NCBI RefSeq assembly: GCF_003967555.1
Contig: NZ_BIFS01000002.1
Span: 1,674,001-1,738,000, forward strand
DNA length: 64,000 nt
Direction: 5' to 3'
From: Dictyobacter kobayashii
GTDB lineage: Bacteria; Chloroflexota; Ktedonobacteria; Ktedonobacterales; Ktedonobacteraceae
The notes beneath the pieces were generated by a model. That model made no database searches. It saw only the letters and a program-made list of their open reading frames with translations, and was not told the origin of the DNA. The position numbers and the translations under genes were made by a program. Positions 42,949-51,722 of the stretch are shown piece by piece. The stretch's first letter is position 1, and each line of letters begins with the position of its first letter.

Positions 42949-44433
42949 CTACACTTCAACATTATCCTCTTTACGGATACGATTGATGCGACTGGCAATG
43001 CGATCAGACTGTGTTCCCATTACGACCTGAACAATTTTGCCCTTTTTAATGACTCCGGAGGAGCCCAGGCTTTTCAGGCGTGGCTCGTCGATCTTATCTG
43101 CCTGGTTCACGAAGATACGTAGCCGTGTGATACATCCTTCCAGGCTCTCGATATTTTCTTTGCCACCCAGGGCGCTCAATACCTCACGAGCCAGGATCGT
43201 ATCTTTGTCTTCTTCCACCTCAGTAGCGGCAGTGGCTTCCGTGTTCTTGCTGGCAGCAGGTCTGCGCTGCGACTCAGGCAAGATCCAATCAGCGGCCAGG
43301 CCAGTCGACTCCTCGCCACGTCCCGGTGTGCCCAGATTGAAGCGCACGATGAAGAAGCTAAAGACAAAGTAGTAGATGACCCCATAAATCACGCCAACCA
43401 GCAGCAGCAACCAGGGATTGCTGGTGTTCGACTTATTGAAGTTCAGTACAAGGTCGATCAGGCCAGCCGAGAAGCCGAAGCCGATCTTGATTTGCAGCAG
43501 ATAACAGACGGCCAGTGCAGTACCTGTCAGGATAGCATGGACCACAAAGAGTACAGGTGCCACAAAGAGGAAAGCGAATTCGATAGGCTCGGTAATACCG
43601 GTCAGGAAAGATGTGAAGGCCGCCGAAAGCAGGATACCAGCGGCTACCTTTGGATATTTGGCATGGCGGATCATCGCTAAACAAGCCGCAGGGAGACCAA
43701 ACATCATCATCGGGAAGAAGCCTGCCATGTAATATCCGGCAGAGGTATCACCAGCGAAGTAGCGGTTAAGATCACCGTGCACAATTGTTCCATCTGGACC
43801 TTTGAAGCTACCCAGTTGAAACCAGAAGTAAGAATTCAACACATGGTGTAGACCAGTTGGGATCAGCAGGCGGTTCAAGAAACCATAGATACCGGCACCC
43901 AGCGGGCCCAGCGAAAAGATGACCGCGCCAAATGCATTAATGCCACCATTGATCGGAGGCCATATAATGCCGAAAATAAGACCGAGTACAAGGGCTGCGA
44001 AGGCAGTAATAATAGGGACAAAGCGGCGACCACCGAAGAAGCCCAGATAGTCTGGCAAACGAATATCATGGAAGCGTTTATATAAGCCAGACGAAACCAG
44101 GCCAATCAAGATACCAGATAACACGCCCATCGATATGCTTGGATCTGGTGACAAAGTGCCATCGGCGGCTTTGACCTGAGGGATAATATTATTGAAGACC
44201 GCCGTAAAGACCAGGAAGCCAACCAGGGCCGCCAGGGCTGCAGAACCTTCCCCGCCTGAAAGGCCAACCGCAATACCAACCGCGAAAATAATAGGCAGGT
44301 TAGAGAAAATAGCATCTCCGGCCTTTGCCATCCAATCCCAGTGGATAATTCCCCAGTGGAACTGGCCTAGCATATCAGCTTGTCCCAGGCGTAACAGCAA
44401 CGCTGCTGCTGGTAGAACGGCGATTGGAAGCAT
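42949..44433 (-). CDS. PTS glucose/N-acetylglucosamine-type subunit IIBC (start displaced by an apparent frameshift)
   Basis: The ORF has 494 codons. EIIC with about ten helices (LMLPIAVLPAAALLLRLG.., PTGLHHVLNSYFWFQLG, FLTGITEPIEFAFLF) and a C-terminal EIIB with Cys in LEGCITRLRI. PTGLHH and the TEPIEF loop are typical of the glucose/GlcNAc superfamily; the closest plan is NagE. As it stands it begins at the internal Met of LMLPIAV without an SD. A well-placed ATG (44508-44510, SD GAGGAG) is in another frame; one more base in the C-run at 44475-44477 would join it, giving ...TGDRVLGALQSVGRSLMLPI. It is the first gene of the operon with IIA and HPr. Confidence 0.85.
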   Translation of the reverse strand: MLPIAVLPAAALLLRLGQADMLGQFHWGIIHWDWMAKAGDAIFSNLPIIFAVGIAVGLSGGEGSAALAALVGFLVFTAVFNNIIPQVKAADGTLSPDPSISMGVLSGILIGLVSSGLYKRFHDIRLPDYLGFFGGRRFVPIITAFAALVLGLIFGIIWPPINGGINAFGAVIFSLGPLGAGIYGFLNRLLIPTGLHHVLNSYFWFQLGSFKGPDGTIVHGDLNRYFAGDTSAGYYMAGFFPMMMFGLPAACLAMIRHAKYPKVAAGILLSAAFTSFLTGITEPIEFAFLFVAPVLFVVHAILTGTALAVCYLLQIKIGFGFSAGLIDLVLNFNKSNTSNPWLLLLVGVIYGVIYYFVFSFFIVRFNLGTPGRGEESTGLAADWILPESQRRPAASKNTEATAATEVEEDKDTILAREVLSALGGKENIESLEGCITRLRIFVNQADKIDEPRLKSLGSSGVIKKGKIVQVVMGTQSDRIASRINRIRKEDNVEV

Positions 44434-44510
44434 GAGTGAACGGCCTACACTCTGAAGTGCCCCAAGTACGCGATCCCGGTGCTGGTCGACGATGTATTGA
44501 CTGAACTCAT

Positions 44511-44720
44511 CGCAAGTTCTCCTCTACTAAAGAGCTACCAAAGGTTGCCCTTTGAAAATTGGGTGCAGCTATTTCGGCATGCGTCAATGCCGTCTACTTT
44601 AACTGCACGATGCGAGAACAAGTAAGGGTAGCGGAAAGTAAAAAGGAAGCTTAGCGCAGAGAGGTAATCTCTCTCCCTTTATTTCCGCAGGTACGAATAT
44701 GAAATCTACCATTTAGAACT
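44511..44720 (-). promoter_or_regulatory. Structured 5' leader of the PTS IIBC operon
   Basis: The minus-strand leader contains two clear stem-loops: GTGCAG/CTGCAC (44563-44568 / 44603-44608) enclosing CGGCAT/ATGCCG (44575-44580 / 44587-44592), and a longer one whose arms are GCGGAAA and TTTCCGC with internal GGAGAGAG/CTCTCTG. It ends with GAGGAG before the ATG at 44510. This may be a regulatory RNA leader; I cannot assign a known class. Confidence 0.45.
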
Positions 44721-44995
44721 CATCAGGACATGTGGTTGACTTGACATAATTTTATCGCGTTTGAAGGCGGTAAGATGTGATAAGAAATAAATATTCAGCT
44801 CATCCATTTGGGAGCCGCAATGACATTCTCTGTCAAACAAGTTCTAAATAGCTCATGCAAATACTATAAAATCTTCCCCCTCAAATGTCAAGATGTCTAG
44901 ACCACTAGATCACATGAATAAATCGTTTACGCTGCATATTATAGTTATTTTAACTATAGTGAGCTGGGAGGGAAGAGAAGTAGATTTGAGGGAGT
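44721..44995. other. Intergenic AT-rich region between the PTS and ABC operons
   Basis: No gene is seen. It may hold the PTS promoter; several AT-rich hexamers are present without one clear pair. Confidence 0.3.
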
Positions 44996-45031
44996 GTTTT
45001 TGTCAGACGCCCACGGGCGTCTGACAAAAAC
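44996..45031 (-). terminator. Strong bidirectional hairpin terminator
   Basis: A 17-bp perfect stem (arms 44996-45012 and 45015-45031; GTTTTTGTCAGACGCCC and its complement) lies 8 bp after the stop of the ABC permease gene and ends in a T-run in both directions. Confidence 0.85.
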
Positions 45032-45038
45032 ATTAATC

Positions 45039-45947
45039 TTAACCTTTGACCGCGCCGGCTGTAAGTCCTGAGACGATACGGCGTTGTAGGAAGAGGACAA
45101 TGATGACCAGGGGAATGGTCACGATAATGGCCGCGGCGGCCAGCTGTCCATATGCCACTACGTGCTCGGAATTGAAGCGCGTGATACCAACTGTAACTGG
45201 CTGTGCACTTTCGTCGCTCGTCAGGTTCAAGCCAAACAGGAAGTCATTCCAGACCGCAATGAATGAAAGGATCGCAGACGAGAAAATGCCTGGTGCGGTC
45301 AAGGGCATAATGACGTACCAGAGTGCTTTCAAGCGCGATGCTCCATCGATACGAGCGGCTTCTTCCAGATCCGGAGGCAGATCGCGGAAGAAAGAGGTCA
45401 GGAACCACACTACCAATGGAATATTCAACACCAGGTCCGAGATGATCAAGGCCCAGTAGGTGTTATACAGGTAGAGAGGACCTGTGAACAAGACGAACAG
45501 TGGTCCAATCAAGGCAATAAATGGAAACATCTGCACCGATAGCACTGTTGCCAGCACGATTGGTTTGCCACGGAACTTCATGCGACCCAGCGCATACGCA
45601 CAGAGGATACCAAACAGCAAGGCCAGCACTGTGGTGACTGCTGCGATGATGGTACTGTTTCTCAGCGTTGGCAAGAAAAAGGTCGAATTGGTCAATACCT
45701 GGACATAGTTACTGAAATCAAATTGCTGCGGAAAAATGGTTGGTGGTGACTGATTAATCTCGAGACCATTTTTCACCGACGTTGCAAAAGTCCAGTAAAG
45801 TGGGGCCAGTGAAATAAACACAATGACCACCACCGCAATATAGCGGCCCACCTTACCCGCGGTCTCCATGCGTTTCTTGGCTGCTATGCGGGCGCGTGCC
45901 TGTACTATATGTTGTTGTGTCTCTGTTTTTTGCTCTGCTACTGCCAT
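45039..45947 (-). CDS. Sugar ABC transporter permease (MalG type)
   Basis: The protein has 302 residues and six membrane helices. The EAA loop EEAARIDGASRLKALWYVIM with the conserved G of the coupling helix is near residue 200, and the family BPD_transp_1 layout of MalG-like permeases is complete. It forms the channel with the MalF-type protein encoded upstream and imports an oligo- or disaccharide. It is the last gene of the LacI - SBP - permease - permease cluster. No ATPase gene is present, so a shared MsmX-like ATPase encoded elsewhere probably serves it. Confidence 0.9.
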   Translation of the reverse strand: MAVAEQKTETQQHIVQARARIAAKKRMETAGKVGRYIAVVVIVFISLAPLYWTFATSVKNGLEINQSPPTIFPQQFDFSNYVQVLTNSTFFLPTLRNSTIIAAVTTVLALLFGILCAYALGRMKFRGKPIVLATVLSVQMFPFIALIGPLFVLFTGPLYLYNTYWALIISDLVLNIPLVVWFLTSFFRDLPPDLEEAARIDGASRLKALWYVIMPLTAPGIFSSAILSFIAVWNDFLFGLNLTSDESAQPVTVGITRFNSEHVVAYGQLAAAAIIVTIPLVIIVLFLQRRIVSGLTAGAVKG

Positions 45948-45981
45948 AGTCTTTTCCCTTCTCGTAAATTTATTGTTGCTC

Positions 45982-46938
45982 TTATGCAGAGCTTTTTAAT
46001 CCACTTGCTTCAATGTATTGCCCATCAAGAAAACATAAATGATAAACATAAATGATACTGATGACAATACCGAAGAGAAAGACAATGACCGCGGCTGCCA
46101 CGCCAGGTGTAAAATCGCTCGCTGTTCCACCAAACATAAAGTAGTTGGCATAGGTTGACATTGATTGTACTGAACGCTTGCCAAAGACATAGAACAGATC
46201 GAAGACGCGGAAGGCGTCCAGGGTACGGAACATTAAAGCGATAACCATAGGAGCGCGCAACAGCGGCAGGGTAATGCGCCAGAAGGATTGCCAGCGGGTA
46301 CTACCATCTACGCCTGATGCCTCATAGAGTTCCATTGGGATTACCTGTAAGCCAGCCAGAATAAGCAAGGCCATAAATGGTGTTGTTTTCCAGACATCGG
46401 TAATCAACGCTGCGATAATGACGCCCGAGGTACTACCAATCAAAGTATCACCTGGTTTGAGCAGATGGGCCCATTGCAGGATAAAGGTAATAATACCGGT
46501 CTGGTCATTGTACATCAGGAACCACATCTGGGCCGAAACGACCGTTGGGAAGGCCCAGGGAACCAGAATAGCCGCACGCACCAGGCCACGACCTGGAAAG
46601 GTTTTATTGATCAGCAGGGCGATACAGAGTCCAAAGACGGTTTCGAGTGCTACGCTGACCACTGTGAAGATCACTGTATTGATAATCGAAGTCCGGAATT
46701 CGGGATCGGCCAGCACTCTGGCGAAGTTTGCCAGGCCAACAACCGCGGGTGCAGGAATAAATGGATTATCCAAAATGCTGATGCGCAGTGAATCCAGCAT
46801 CGGATAAACTGCGACGACGAGGATGAGCAGAATGGTTGGAAACACCAGCAGATATGGCATGATTCCACTGCCATCTTTGTTACGTCCTCGTCGTGTTGGT
46901 GTTTTCTTGGTGCTTACTTCAGCTGTTTGTGTTGTCAT
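45982..46938 (-). CDS. Sugar ABC transporter permease (MalF type)
   Basis: The protein has 318 residues. A basic N-terminus (KKTPTRRGRNKDG) is followed by six helices; the EAA loop is ELYEASGVDGSTRWQSFWRI. It lies 34 bp upstream of the MalG-type gene and 166 bp downstream of the binding protein, on the same strand. The fold and order are those of carbohydrate uptake CUT1 systems, which transport di- and oligosaccharides. Confidence 0.9.
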   Translation of the reverse strand: MTTQTAEVSTKKTPTRRGRNKDGSGIMPYLLVFPTILLILVVAVYPMLDSLRISILDNPFIPAPAVVGLANFARVLADPEFRTSIINTVIFTVVSVALETVFGLCIALLINKTFPGRGLVRAAILVPWAFPTVVSAQMWFLMYNDQTGIITFILQWAHLLKPGDTLIGSTSGVIIAALITDVWKTTPFMALLILAGLQVIPMELYEASGVDGSTRWQSFWRITLPLLRAPMVIALMFRTLDAFRVFDLFYVFGKRSVQSMSTYANYFMFGGTASDFTPGVAAAVIVFLFGIVISIIYVYHLCFLDGQYIEASGLKSSA

Positions 46939-47054
46939 AGTTCTCTTTCGCTTTACTTCAAAAAAGATAATAGAGGCCGTAGAACATCATTGATAGCATG
47001 TGCCCGATATCTTTGAGTCAGTGGTTAGAGGTCGAGTCCGGTTGATGAACCTGT

Positions 47055-47084
47055 AATGGAGTCTGGGCATGCCCAGACTCCATT
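47055..47084. terminator. Perfect 30-bp palindrome after the binding-protein gene
   Basis: The palindrome with arms AATGGAGTCTGGGC / GCCCAGACTCCATT starts 20 bp after the stop of the binding-protein gene. It lacks a T-run, and may limit read-through or protect mRNA ends, giving more binding protein than permease. Confidence 0.55.
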
Positions 47085-47104
47085 GCCATCATTCATCAGA
47101 AGAA

Positions 47105-48463
47105 CTACTTGGATGACACCACAGTTTGTAAGTCAGATGCAAGCTGCTTCAAGGCATCGGCAGGGGTTGCCTGCTTTTTCAGTGCCTGGTAGACGTTGCG
47201 CTGAATAGCATCAGAAACATCTACATATTTAGGCGAAACAGGGCGAGGCAGCGCATTTTGCAGGATGGGTTTTAGCTTACCAAACAGAGGCTGTTTGGAT
47301 AATACATCCGGATCATCATAGATGCTCTGCAGGGTGACGGTGTAGCTTGCGCCAATGGCACCCTTCTTTTGAGCCTCAGGGCTCAGGGTATACTTAATGA
47401 ATTCCCAGGAAGCATCCTGCTGCTGTGAGTATGCGTTGATGGCGATATTCCAACCACCGATAGCGGAGTGGCCAACAGACTCGCTACCACCATGTGGGAG
47501 GGAAGAGATATCAAATTTATTGGGAATCTTGGATTCCTGTGGGTTATTACTCTTCACGTAGGCATATGGCCAGTTACGCATGAAGGCCGCATTTCCCTGC
47601 TCCCAGGCTGCCAGCGACAGATCCTCTGTATAAGTGGTGGTGGCTGCAGGTGAAATGGTACCAACCCAGCTGGTCATCAGGGTCAGAGCTTGCAGAGCCT
47701 GTGGGCTGTTCACGGTTACCTTGGTAGCATCATTGGCATCCAGTACGGAACCGCCGAAGCCATAGAGTACCTCAACGAAGTCACAAACCAGTCCTTCGTA
47801 TTGTGAACCCTGCCAGACATAGCCATATTTCACCTTGGAGGGTGAAACGCTTTTCGCTGAATTGGTCAGATCGTCCCAGGTAGAGGGAGGGGTCGGTACC
47901 AGATCTTTGCGATAATACAGCAGACCCAGGTCAGTACGGAAAGGAGCGGCCCACAGCTTGCCATTGTAGGTACAACCTTTGATTGGACCCTGTAAATATT
48001 TTGCACGCTCGGCGGCCGGCCATTTGCTATCATCGATAGGCACTGTCCATTGCTGCTGGGCAAACTGGGCTGGATATACAATATCGAGCGAGATAATATC
48101 GTTGGTATGGCTGCGTGCACGGAACATATTGTTGTATTTGGTCAACATGTCCTGTGTATTGGTTGGACCATTCAGCCAGGTAACGTGAATACCCTTTTGT
48201 TTGCCAATGCTGCTGTTAAATGTATCGACGATGTCTTTATAAGTATTTGTGGTGTCGTTATCGCTTTGCCAGACGATGTTGGTTGCAGCGCCATTACCAC
48301 CAGTGCTGTTCGAGCTACCTCCACAGGCCTCTAACAGTGATACTGCGGCAGAACTGCTCAGTCCTATTACGGCTGCTCGCTGCATAAAGCTACGGCGAGT
48401 CAGACGGCCAGAGCGCATTTTATTAACCATTTCGTCGAGAGCTTGACGTTGCTCATGAATCAT
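47105..48463 (-). CDS. Sugar-binding lipoprotein of ABC transporter, extracellular solute-binding family 1
   Basis: The protein has 452 residues. The N-terminus MIHEQRQALDEMVNKMRSGR is followed by LTRRSFMQRAAVIGLSS and a lipobox LLEACGG, a twin-arginine-type signal combined with lipoprotein processing. The mature part is a family-1 binding protein (TWLNGPTNTQDMLTKYNNMF, PAQFAQQQWTVPIDDSKW, WAAPFRTDLGLLYYRKDLV), related to trehalose/maltose binders. It delivers the sugar to the two permeases downstream. It follows the LacI gene at a distance of 248 bp. Confidence 0.9.
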   Translation of the reverse strand: MIHEQRQALDEMVNKMRSGRLTRRSFMQRAAVIGLSSSAAVSLLEACGGSSNSTGGNGAATNIVWQSDNDTTNTYKDIVDTFNSSIGKQKGIHVTWLNGPTNTQDMLTKYNNMFRARSHTNDIISLDIVYPAQFAQQQWTVPIDDSKWPAAERAKYLQGPIKGCTYNGKLWAAPFRTDLGLLYYRKDLVPTPPSTWDDLTNSAKSVSPSKVKYGYVWQGSQYEGLVCDFVEVLYGFGGSVLDANDATKVTVNSPQALQALTLMTSWVGTISPAATTTYTEDLSLAAWEQGNAAFMRNWPYAYVKSNNPQESKIPNKFDISSLPHGGSESVGHSAIGGWNIAINAYSQQQDASWEFIKYTLSPEAQKKGAIGASYTVTLQSIYDDPDVLSKQPLFGKLKPILQNALPRPVSPKYVDVSDAIQRNVYQALKKQATPADALKQLASDLQTVVSSK

Positions 48464-48711
48464 AATTAAGGAATCCTCCCTTGGATAGAATTAAACCTCG
48501 TATAAAAGCGGGCTTGATTTTTTACCTCTAACAGAAGAAAACACAGAAAAATTGCTTGAGGTTACAATTTTTGGCCTTTTTTACACAGAATATTTAATCT
48601 CCACAATTTTTTACTTTATTTATTGTTGAGATTAAGCGGAAAATTCAGCTATGCTCGTTAGTTGATGAGCCTATAGTTTGTTGGTAAACCTTTTATGCGA
48701 AAAAAAAGAGT
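48464..48711. promoter_or_regulatory. Region between lacI-type and binding-protein genes with inverted repeat at 48594-48635
   Basis: TTAATCTCCACAAT (48594-48607) and ATTGTTGAGATTAA (48622-48635) form a 14-bp inverted repeat with one mismatch. It may be a repressor operator or a terminator of the lacI-type gene. No gene is seen. Confidence 0.4.
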
Positions 48712-49770
48712 TTAGTTGATGTGTGATTGTACCGAATCTCGAACAACTAGATGGACATCCAGGATGTGGCTCATGTGTATTGCGTCGGGATTGCTAACGC
48801 GGGATATTAATGTTTGTACACCTAGCGCACCCATTGCTTCTTTGTGCACATGCATTGTGGTAAGGGGAGGTGTGAGATGCTCTGCCAGATCAATATCGTC
48901 AAAGCCCATAATTGAAATATCTTGTGGTATATGTATGCCCAGGCCGCGTAACGTTTTAATGGCTTTACTGGCAACTGGATCATTAGTGCAAAATATGGCG
49001 GTGGGTGGCTCAGGTAATTCGATCAGGTGTGTACATATTTCTGCTATATCATGATAGCGTTGATAAATAATAGTGTTGTCAATAGCTATTCCCGCCGCAA
49101 GTAGCGCATCTTGATAGCCCTTTTGACGCCATGTAAATGAATGAATAGTATTAGCTGGATATGAATCTGTGCTGTATTCATTGATATAGGCGATGCGCCG
49201 ATGGCCCTGTTGAATAAGATAGTGGGTGGCCTGTTTGGCCCCTTCATAATTATCAGATAAGATCGTATCGACCTTTTGGGTTAATCCTGACACGTAATTA
49301 TCTATCAGGACCAGCGGCGTATTAACTTTCTGAATAGCCTGGACGGTGTTGATCTCCGAAGGACCAACCAGGAGAATTCCGTCAGCTTCCATTTCATGAA
49401 TTTGCGCCTGTAGAATATAGGGAGAATCCTGGTGGGCTACCGTTTGATAGATGAGCTGGGTACTTGATTTGCGCGCCTCTATTTCCGCACCATGTAAAAC
49501 CTGAGCCCAGAACGGATCGCTGAGGGCTGGCCGGTCATTAAATTCGCTGTAGCAGAGGAGGAAGCAGATTTTTTTGAGCTGTATATCTTTCTGCTTTGTT
49601 GGAGAGTGGCGGCTGGCTGCTTTGAAATAACCCAACTCTGCCGCAACCTGTAAAACACGTTGCCTGACTTCGTCATTGATATTGTGATGATTATTAAGTA
49701 CCCTGGATACTGTTGCAATCGATACTTCTGCGCTCAGCGCAATATCTTTTACTGTTACCGAACGTGCCAC
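48712..49770 (-). CDS. LacI family regulator of the adjacent sugar ABC transporter
   Basis: The protein has 352 residues. HTH: VTVKDIALSAEVSIATVSRV followed by LNNHHNINDEVRQRVLQVA. The effector domain reads GILLVGPSEIN, DNYVSGLTQKVDTILSDNYE and FDDIDLAEHLTPPLTTM. The GTG start (49770) has GGAG about 10 nt upstream. It lies upstream of, and in the same direction as, the sugar ABC operon, so it is likely to repress that operon. It differs from the fructose regulator at 10722. Confidence 0.9.
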   Translation of the reverse strand: MARSVTVKDIALSAEVSIATVSRVLNNHHNINDEVRQRVLQVAAELGYFKAASRHSPTKQKDIQLKKICFLLCYSEFNDRPALSDPFWAQVLHGAEIEARKSSTQLIYQTVAHQDSPYILQAQIHEMEADGILLVGPSEINTVQAIQKVNTPLVLIDNYVSGLTQKVDTILSDNYEGAKQATHYLIQQGHRRIAYINEYSTDSYPANTIHSFTWRQKGYQDALLAAGIAIDNTIIYQRYHDIAEICTHLIELPEPPTAIFCTNDPVASKAIKTLRGLGIHIPQDISIMGFDDIDLAEHLTPPLTTMHVHKEAMGALGVQTLISRVSNPDAIHMSHILDVHLVVRDSVQSHIN

Positions 49771-49819
49771 CTATTCATCTCCCCCATGAAAATTTACAGA
49801 AAAAATACTCTTCTATTGA

Positions 49820-49848
49820 TTGATACCATGTCGCTGACAAATTGTCAA
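49820..49848 (-). promoter_or_regulatory. Promoter of the lacI-type gene with palindrome
   Basis: TTGACA (49843-49848) and TATCAA (49820-49825) are 17 bp apart on the minus strand. The -35 overlaps the palindrome TGACAA-A-TTGTCA (49835-49847), a possible operator. Confidence 0.6.
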
Positions 49849-49881
49849 TGAATGCTCACCTATCCCTCAGTGTTTTGTAAT

Positions 49882-50373
49882 GTTCGTCCAGAGATCACGA
49901 GCAAGCGATACGATGAACCTTCTTTCAGGTGTGGAGTGTATGGTGGGTGCCCGCAAGCTTGATATCCCCCACCTGCCACAGCTCAGAGGGGTCTTGCAGG
50001 TGTGGAGTGTGTGGTGGGTGCCCGCAGCTTGATATCCCCCACTTGCCACGGCTCAGAGGAGCCTTGCAGGTGTGGAGTGTATGGTGGGTGCCCGCAGCTT
50101 GATATCCCCCACTTGCCACGGCTCAGAGGGGCCTTGCAGGTGTGGAGTGTATGGTGGGTGCCCGCAAGCTTGATATCCCCCACCTGCCACAGCTCAGAGG
50201 GGTCTTGCAGGTGCGGAGTGTATGGTGGGTGCCCGCAGCTTGATATCCCCCACTTGCCACGGCTCAGAGGGGCCTTGCAGGTGTGGAGTGTGTGGTGGAC
50301 GGCCGCAGCCGTCCACCACACACTCCACACTCCCAACCCGGCGCCGCAGGCGCCAAAGAGGAACATGAAAAGC
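49882..50373 (-). repeat. Dispersed repeat element with five 70-71 bp tandem units
   Basis: The start points of the unit (TGTGGAGTGT...) are 49930, 50001, 50071, 50141, 50212 and 50282, that is spacings of 71, 70, 70, 71 and 70 bp. The units are nearly identical and include GATATCCCCCAC and GCTCAGAGG. Past the last unit lies a perfect 23-bp inverted repeat (50281-50303 / 50308-50330) and a hairpin GGCGCC-GCA-GGCGCC (50340-50354). The two ends match the element at 19167-19310, which has no units. Spacers are absent, so it is not a CRISPR. Confidence 0.85.
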
Positions 50374-50402
50374 CCTGAAAAAAACATGTTGAGCTTTACT
50401 AA

Positions 50403-51312
50403 GACCTTATCCGAAAACCAGTGATACAATACAGACAAAAAACGATGAGGTGAACAACGATGGTACGAACACGACCGTGGGAAGTCAGCGATGAACTGTG
50501 GGAACGCGTACGCCCCCTGATCCCAGAACGGCCGCCGCATCCCAAAGGCGGAAGGCCTGCAGCCGATGATCGCAAGATGTTTGCCGCCATCGTCTATGTG
50601 TTGCGAACCGGCATTCAATGGAACGCCCTGCCTCGTGAGTTGGGAGCATCCAGCACCGTCTATGACCGCTTCCGCGAGTGGGAAGCCCAAGGCGTCTTTG
50701 AGCGCTTGTGGCAGGCTGGCCTGCAACACTATGACGACTTGGTCGGCATCAGCTGGGACTGGCAGAGCGCCGACAGCTCGACCGTGAAAGCCCCTTTCGC
50801 CAGAGCCGCCGTCGGCCCCGCTCCCACCGATCGCGGCAAACAGGGAACCAAACGGAGCATTCTGTGTGATCGCCGTGGCTTGCCCCTGGCGCTGTGCATT
50901 GATGGGGCCAACCGCCATGATAGCAAGCTGCTTTTCTCCACCCTGGATGCTCTCGTCGCTGAACAACCAGAACCCACCGTGGAGCATCCTCAAAACCTGT
51001 GCTTGGATGCGGCGTATGATCATGAGGCAATCTATGGTGAGCTCTATGAACGAGGCTATGAACCACACGTGCGGCTCAACCGGAAGTACCACACGTGGTA
51101 TCAGCCTCCCCAGGAAGAAGCCAACAGCCTGGAACCAGGAAAAACGCCGCGTCGATGGGTGGTCGAGCGCTTTTTCTCCTGGCTCAATCGGTGGCGCCGC
51201 TTGCTGGTCCGCTGGGAAAAGCTTGGTCAAACGTATCAAGCGTTCTTGCAGCTGGCTTGCGGACTCATTTGTTTTCAGTATGCTTCTCATCATTAGGTTT
51301 TCGGATAAGATC
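50403..51312 (+). mobile_element. IS5-family insertion sequence
   Basis: A 910-bp element with 17-bp inverted repeats GACCTTATCCGAAAACC (left, 50403-50419) and its counterpart at 51296-51312 (one mismatch). It is flanked by the direct repeat TAA (50400-50402 and 51313-51315), the type of target duplication known for IS5 relatives. One ORF fills it. Insertion is next to the tandem-repeat element. Confidence 0.88.
50460..51296 (+). CDS. IS5-family transposase (DDE)
   Basis: The protein has 278 residues. An N-terminal DUF4096-like HTH part starts MVRTRPWEVSDELWERVRPL; the DDE part has SWDWQSADSSTVKAP (first Asp), NLCLDAAYDHEAIYGEL (second Asp) and RRWVVERFFSWLNRWRRL (Glu, Y/F-x-E-like). In many relatives these two parts are in two frames; here they are one ORF. 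The stop codon lies at the edge of the right inverted repeat. It looks intact. A long antisense ORF over it is a shadow. Confidence 0.92.
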   Translation: MVRTRPWEVSDELWERVRPLIPERPPHPKGGRPAADDRKMFAAIVYVLRTGIQWNALPRELGASSTVYDRFREWEAQGVFERLWQAGLQHYDDLVGISWDWQSADSSTVKAPFARAAVGPAPTDRGKQGTKRSILCDRRGLPLALCIDGANRHDSKLLFSTLDALVAEQPEPTVEHPQNLCLDAAYDHEAIYGELYERGYEPHVRLNRKYHTWYQPPQEEANSLEPGKTPRRWVVERFFSWLNRWRRLLVRWEKLGQTYQAFLQLACGLICFQYASHH

Positions 51313-51722
51313 TAAGCTACTATTTTTCTGAAAATAACGCGTTTTACAACGCAAATTATTTACAGAAAAATAGTATTGACTTTTACAATAAAATCATTAT
51401 GCTTAACTATATGCTTTACGATATCTTCGCTGTGTTCATTGATTGGAATGCGGGATGTATGTTTACTAAAGTAGCGTAGCTTATGTAAACTCGCCAGGCT
51501 TTTTGTTAGCTGATCGTTGAAGATGCGCTAAACGACGAAGGTAGGTTTTAAGATGCATGTAAATTACCCTTTTCATTCATCAGGTTAACGTCCTCATTTT
51601 CCCCCAACCCTTACTGTCATAGTGCGTGATTTTGTGGAAGCAATCAGAGAAACGATGTTTCTGATTGTAGTAGCTTTCTATGACTTTTGTTGCCTTTCAG
51701 TATACAAGGAGGTTGACTGAAC
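51313..51722. promoter_or_regulatory. Upstream region of the second ABC operon with inverted repeat at 51641-51667
   Basis: The inverted repeat CAATCAG-AG-AAAC / GTTT-CTGATTG lies about 55 bp before the permease start and is a candidate operator. AAGGAGG at the end is the SD. The AT-rich remainder holds no gene that I can see. Confidence 0.45.

Noticed and set aside
44511..44720. T-box or glmS-type riboswitch
   Set aside because: The conserved T-box AGGGTGG sequence and the glmS core could not be found; only generic stem-loops are present.
49882..50373. CRISPR array
   Set aside because: The 70-71 bp units are contiguous and nearly identical, with no unique spacers and no cas genes.
49983..51293. 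436-codon minus-strand ORF over the IS and the repeat array
   Set aside because: It is antisense to the transposase and reads through 70-bp units in changing frames; no SD and no recognisable domain.
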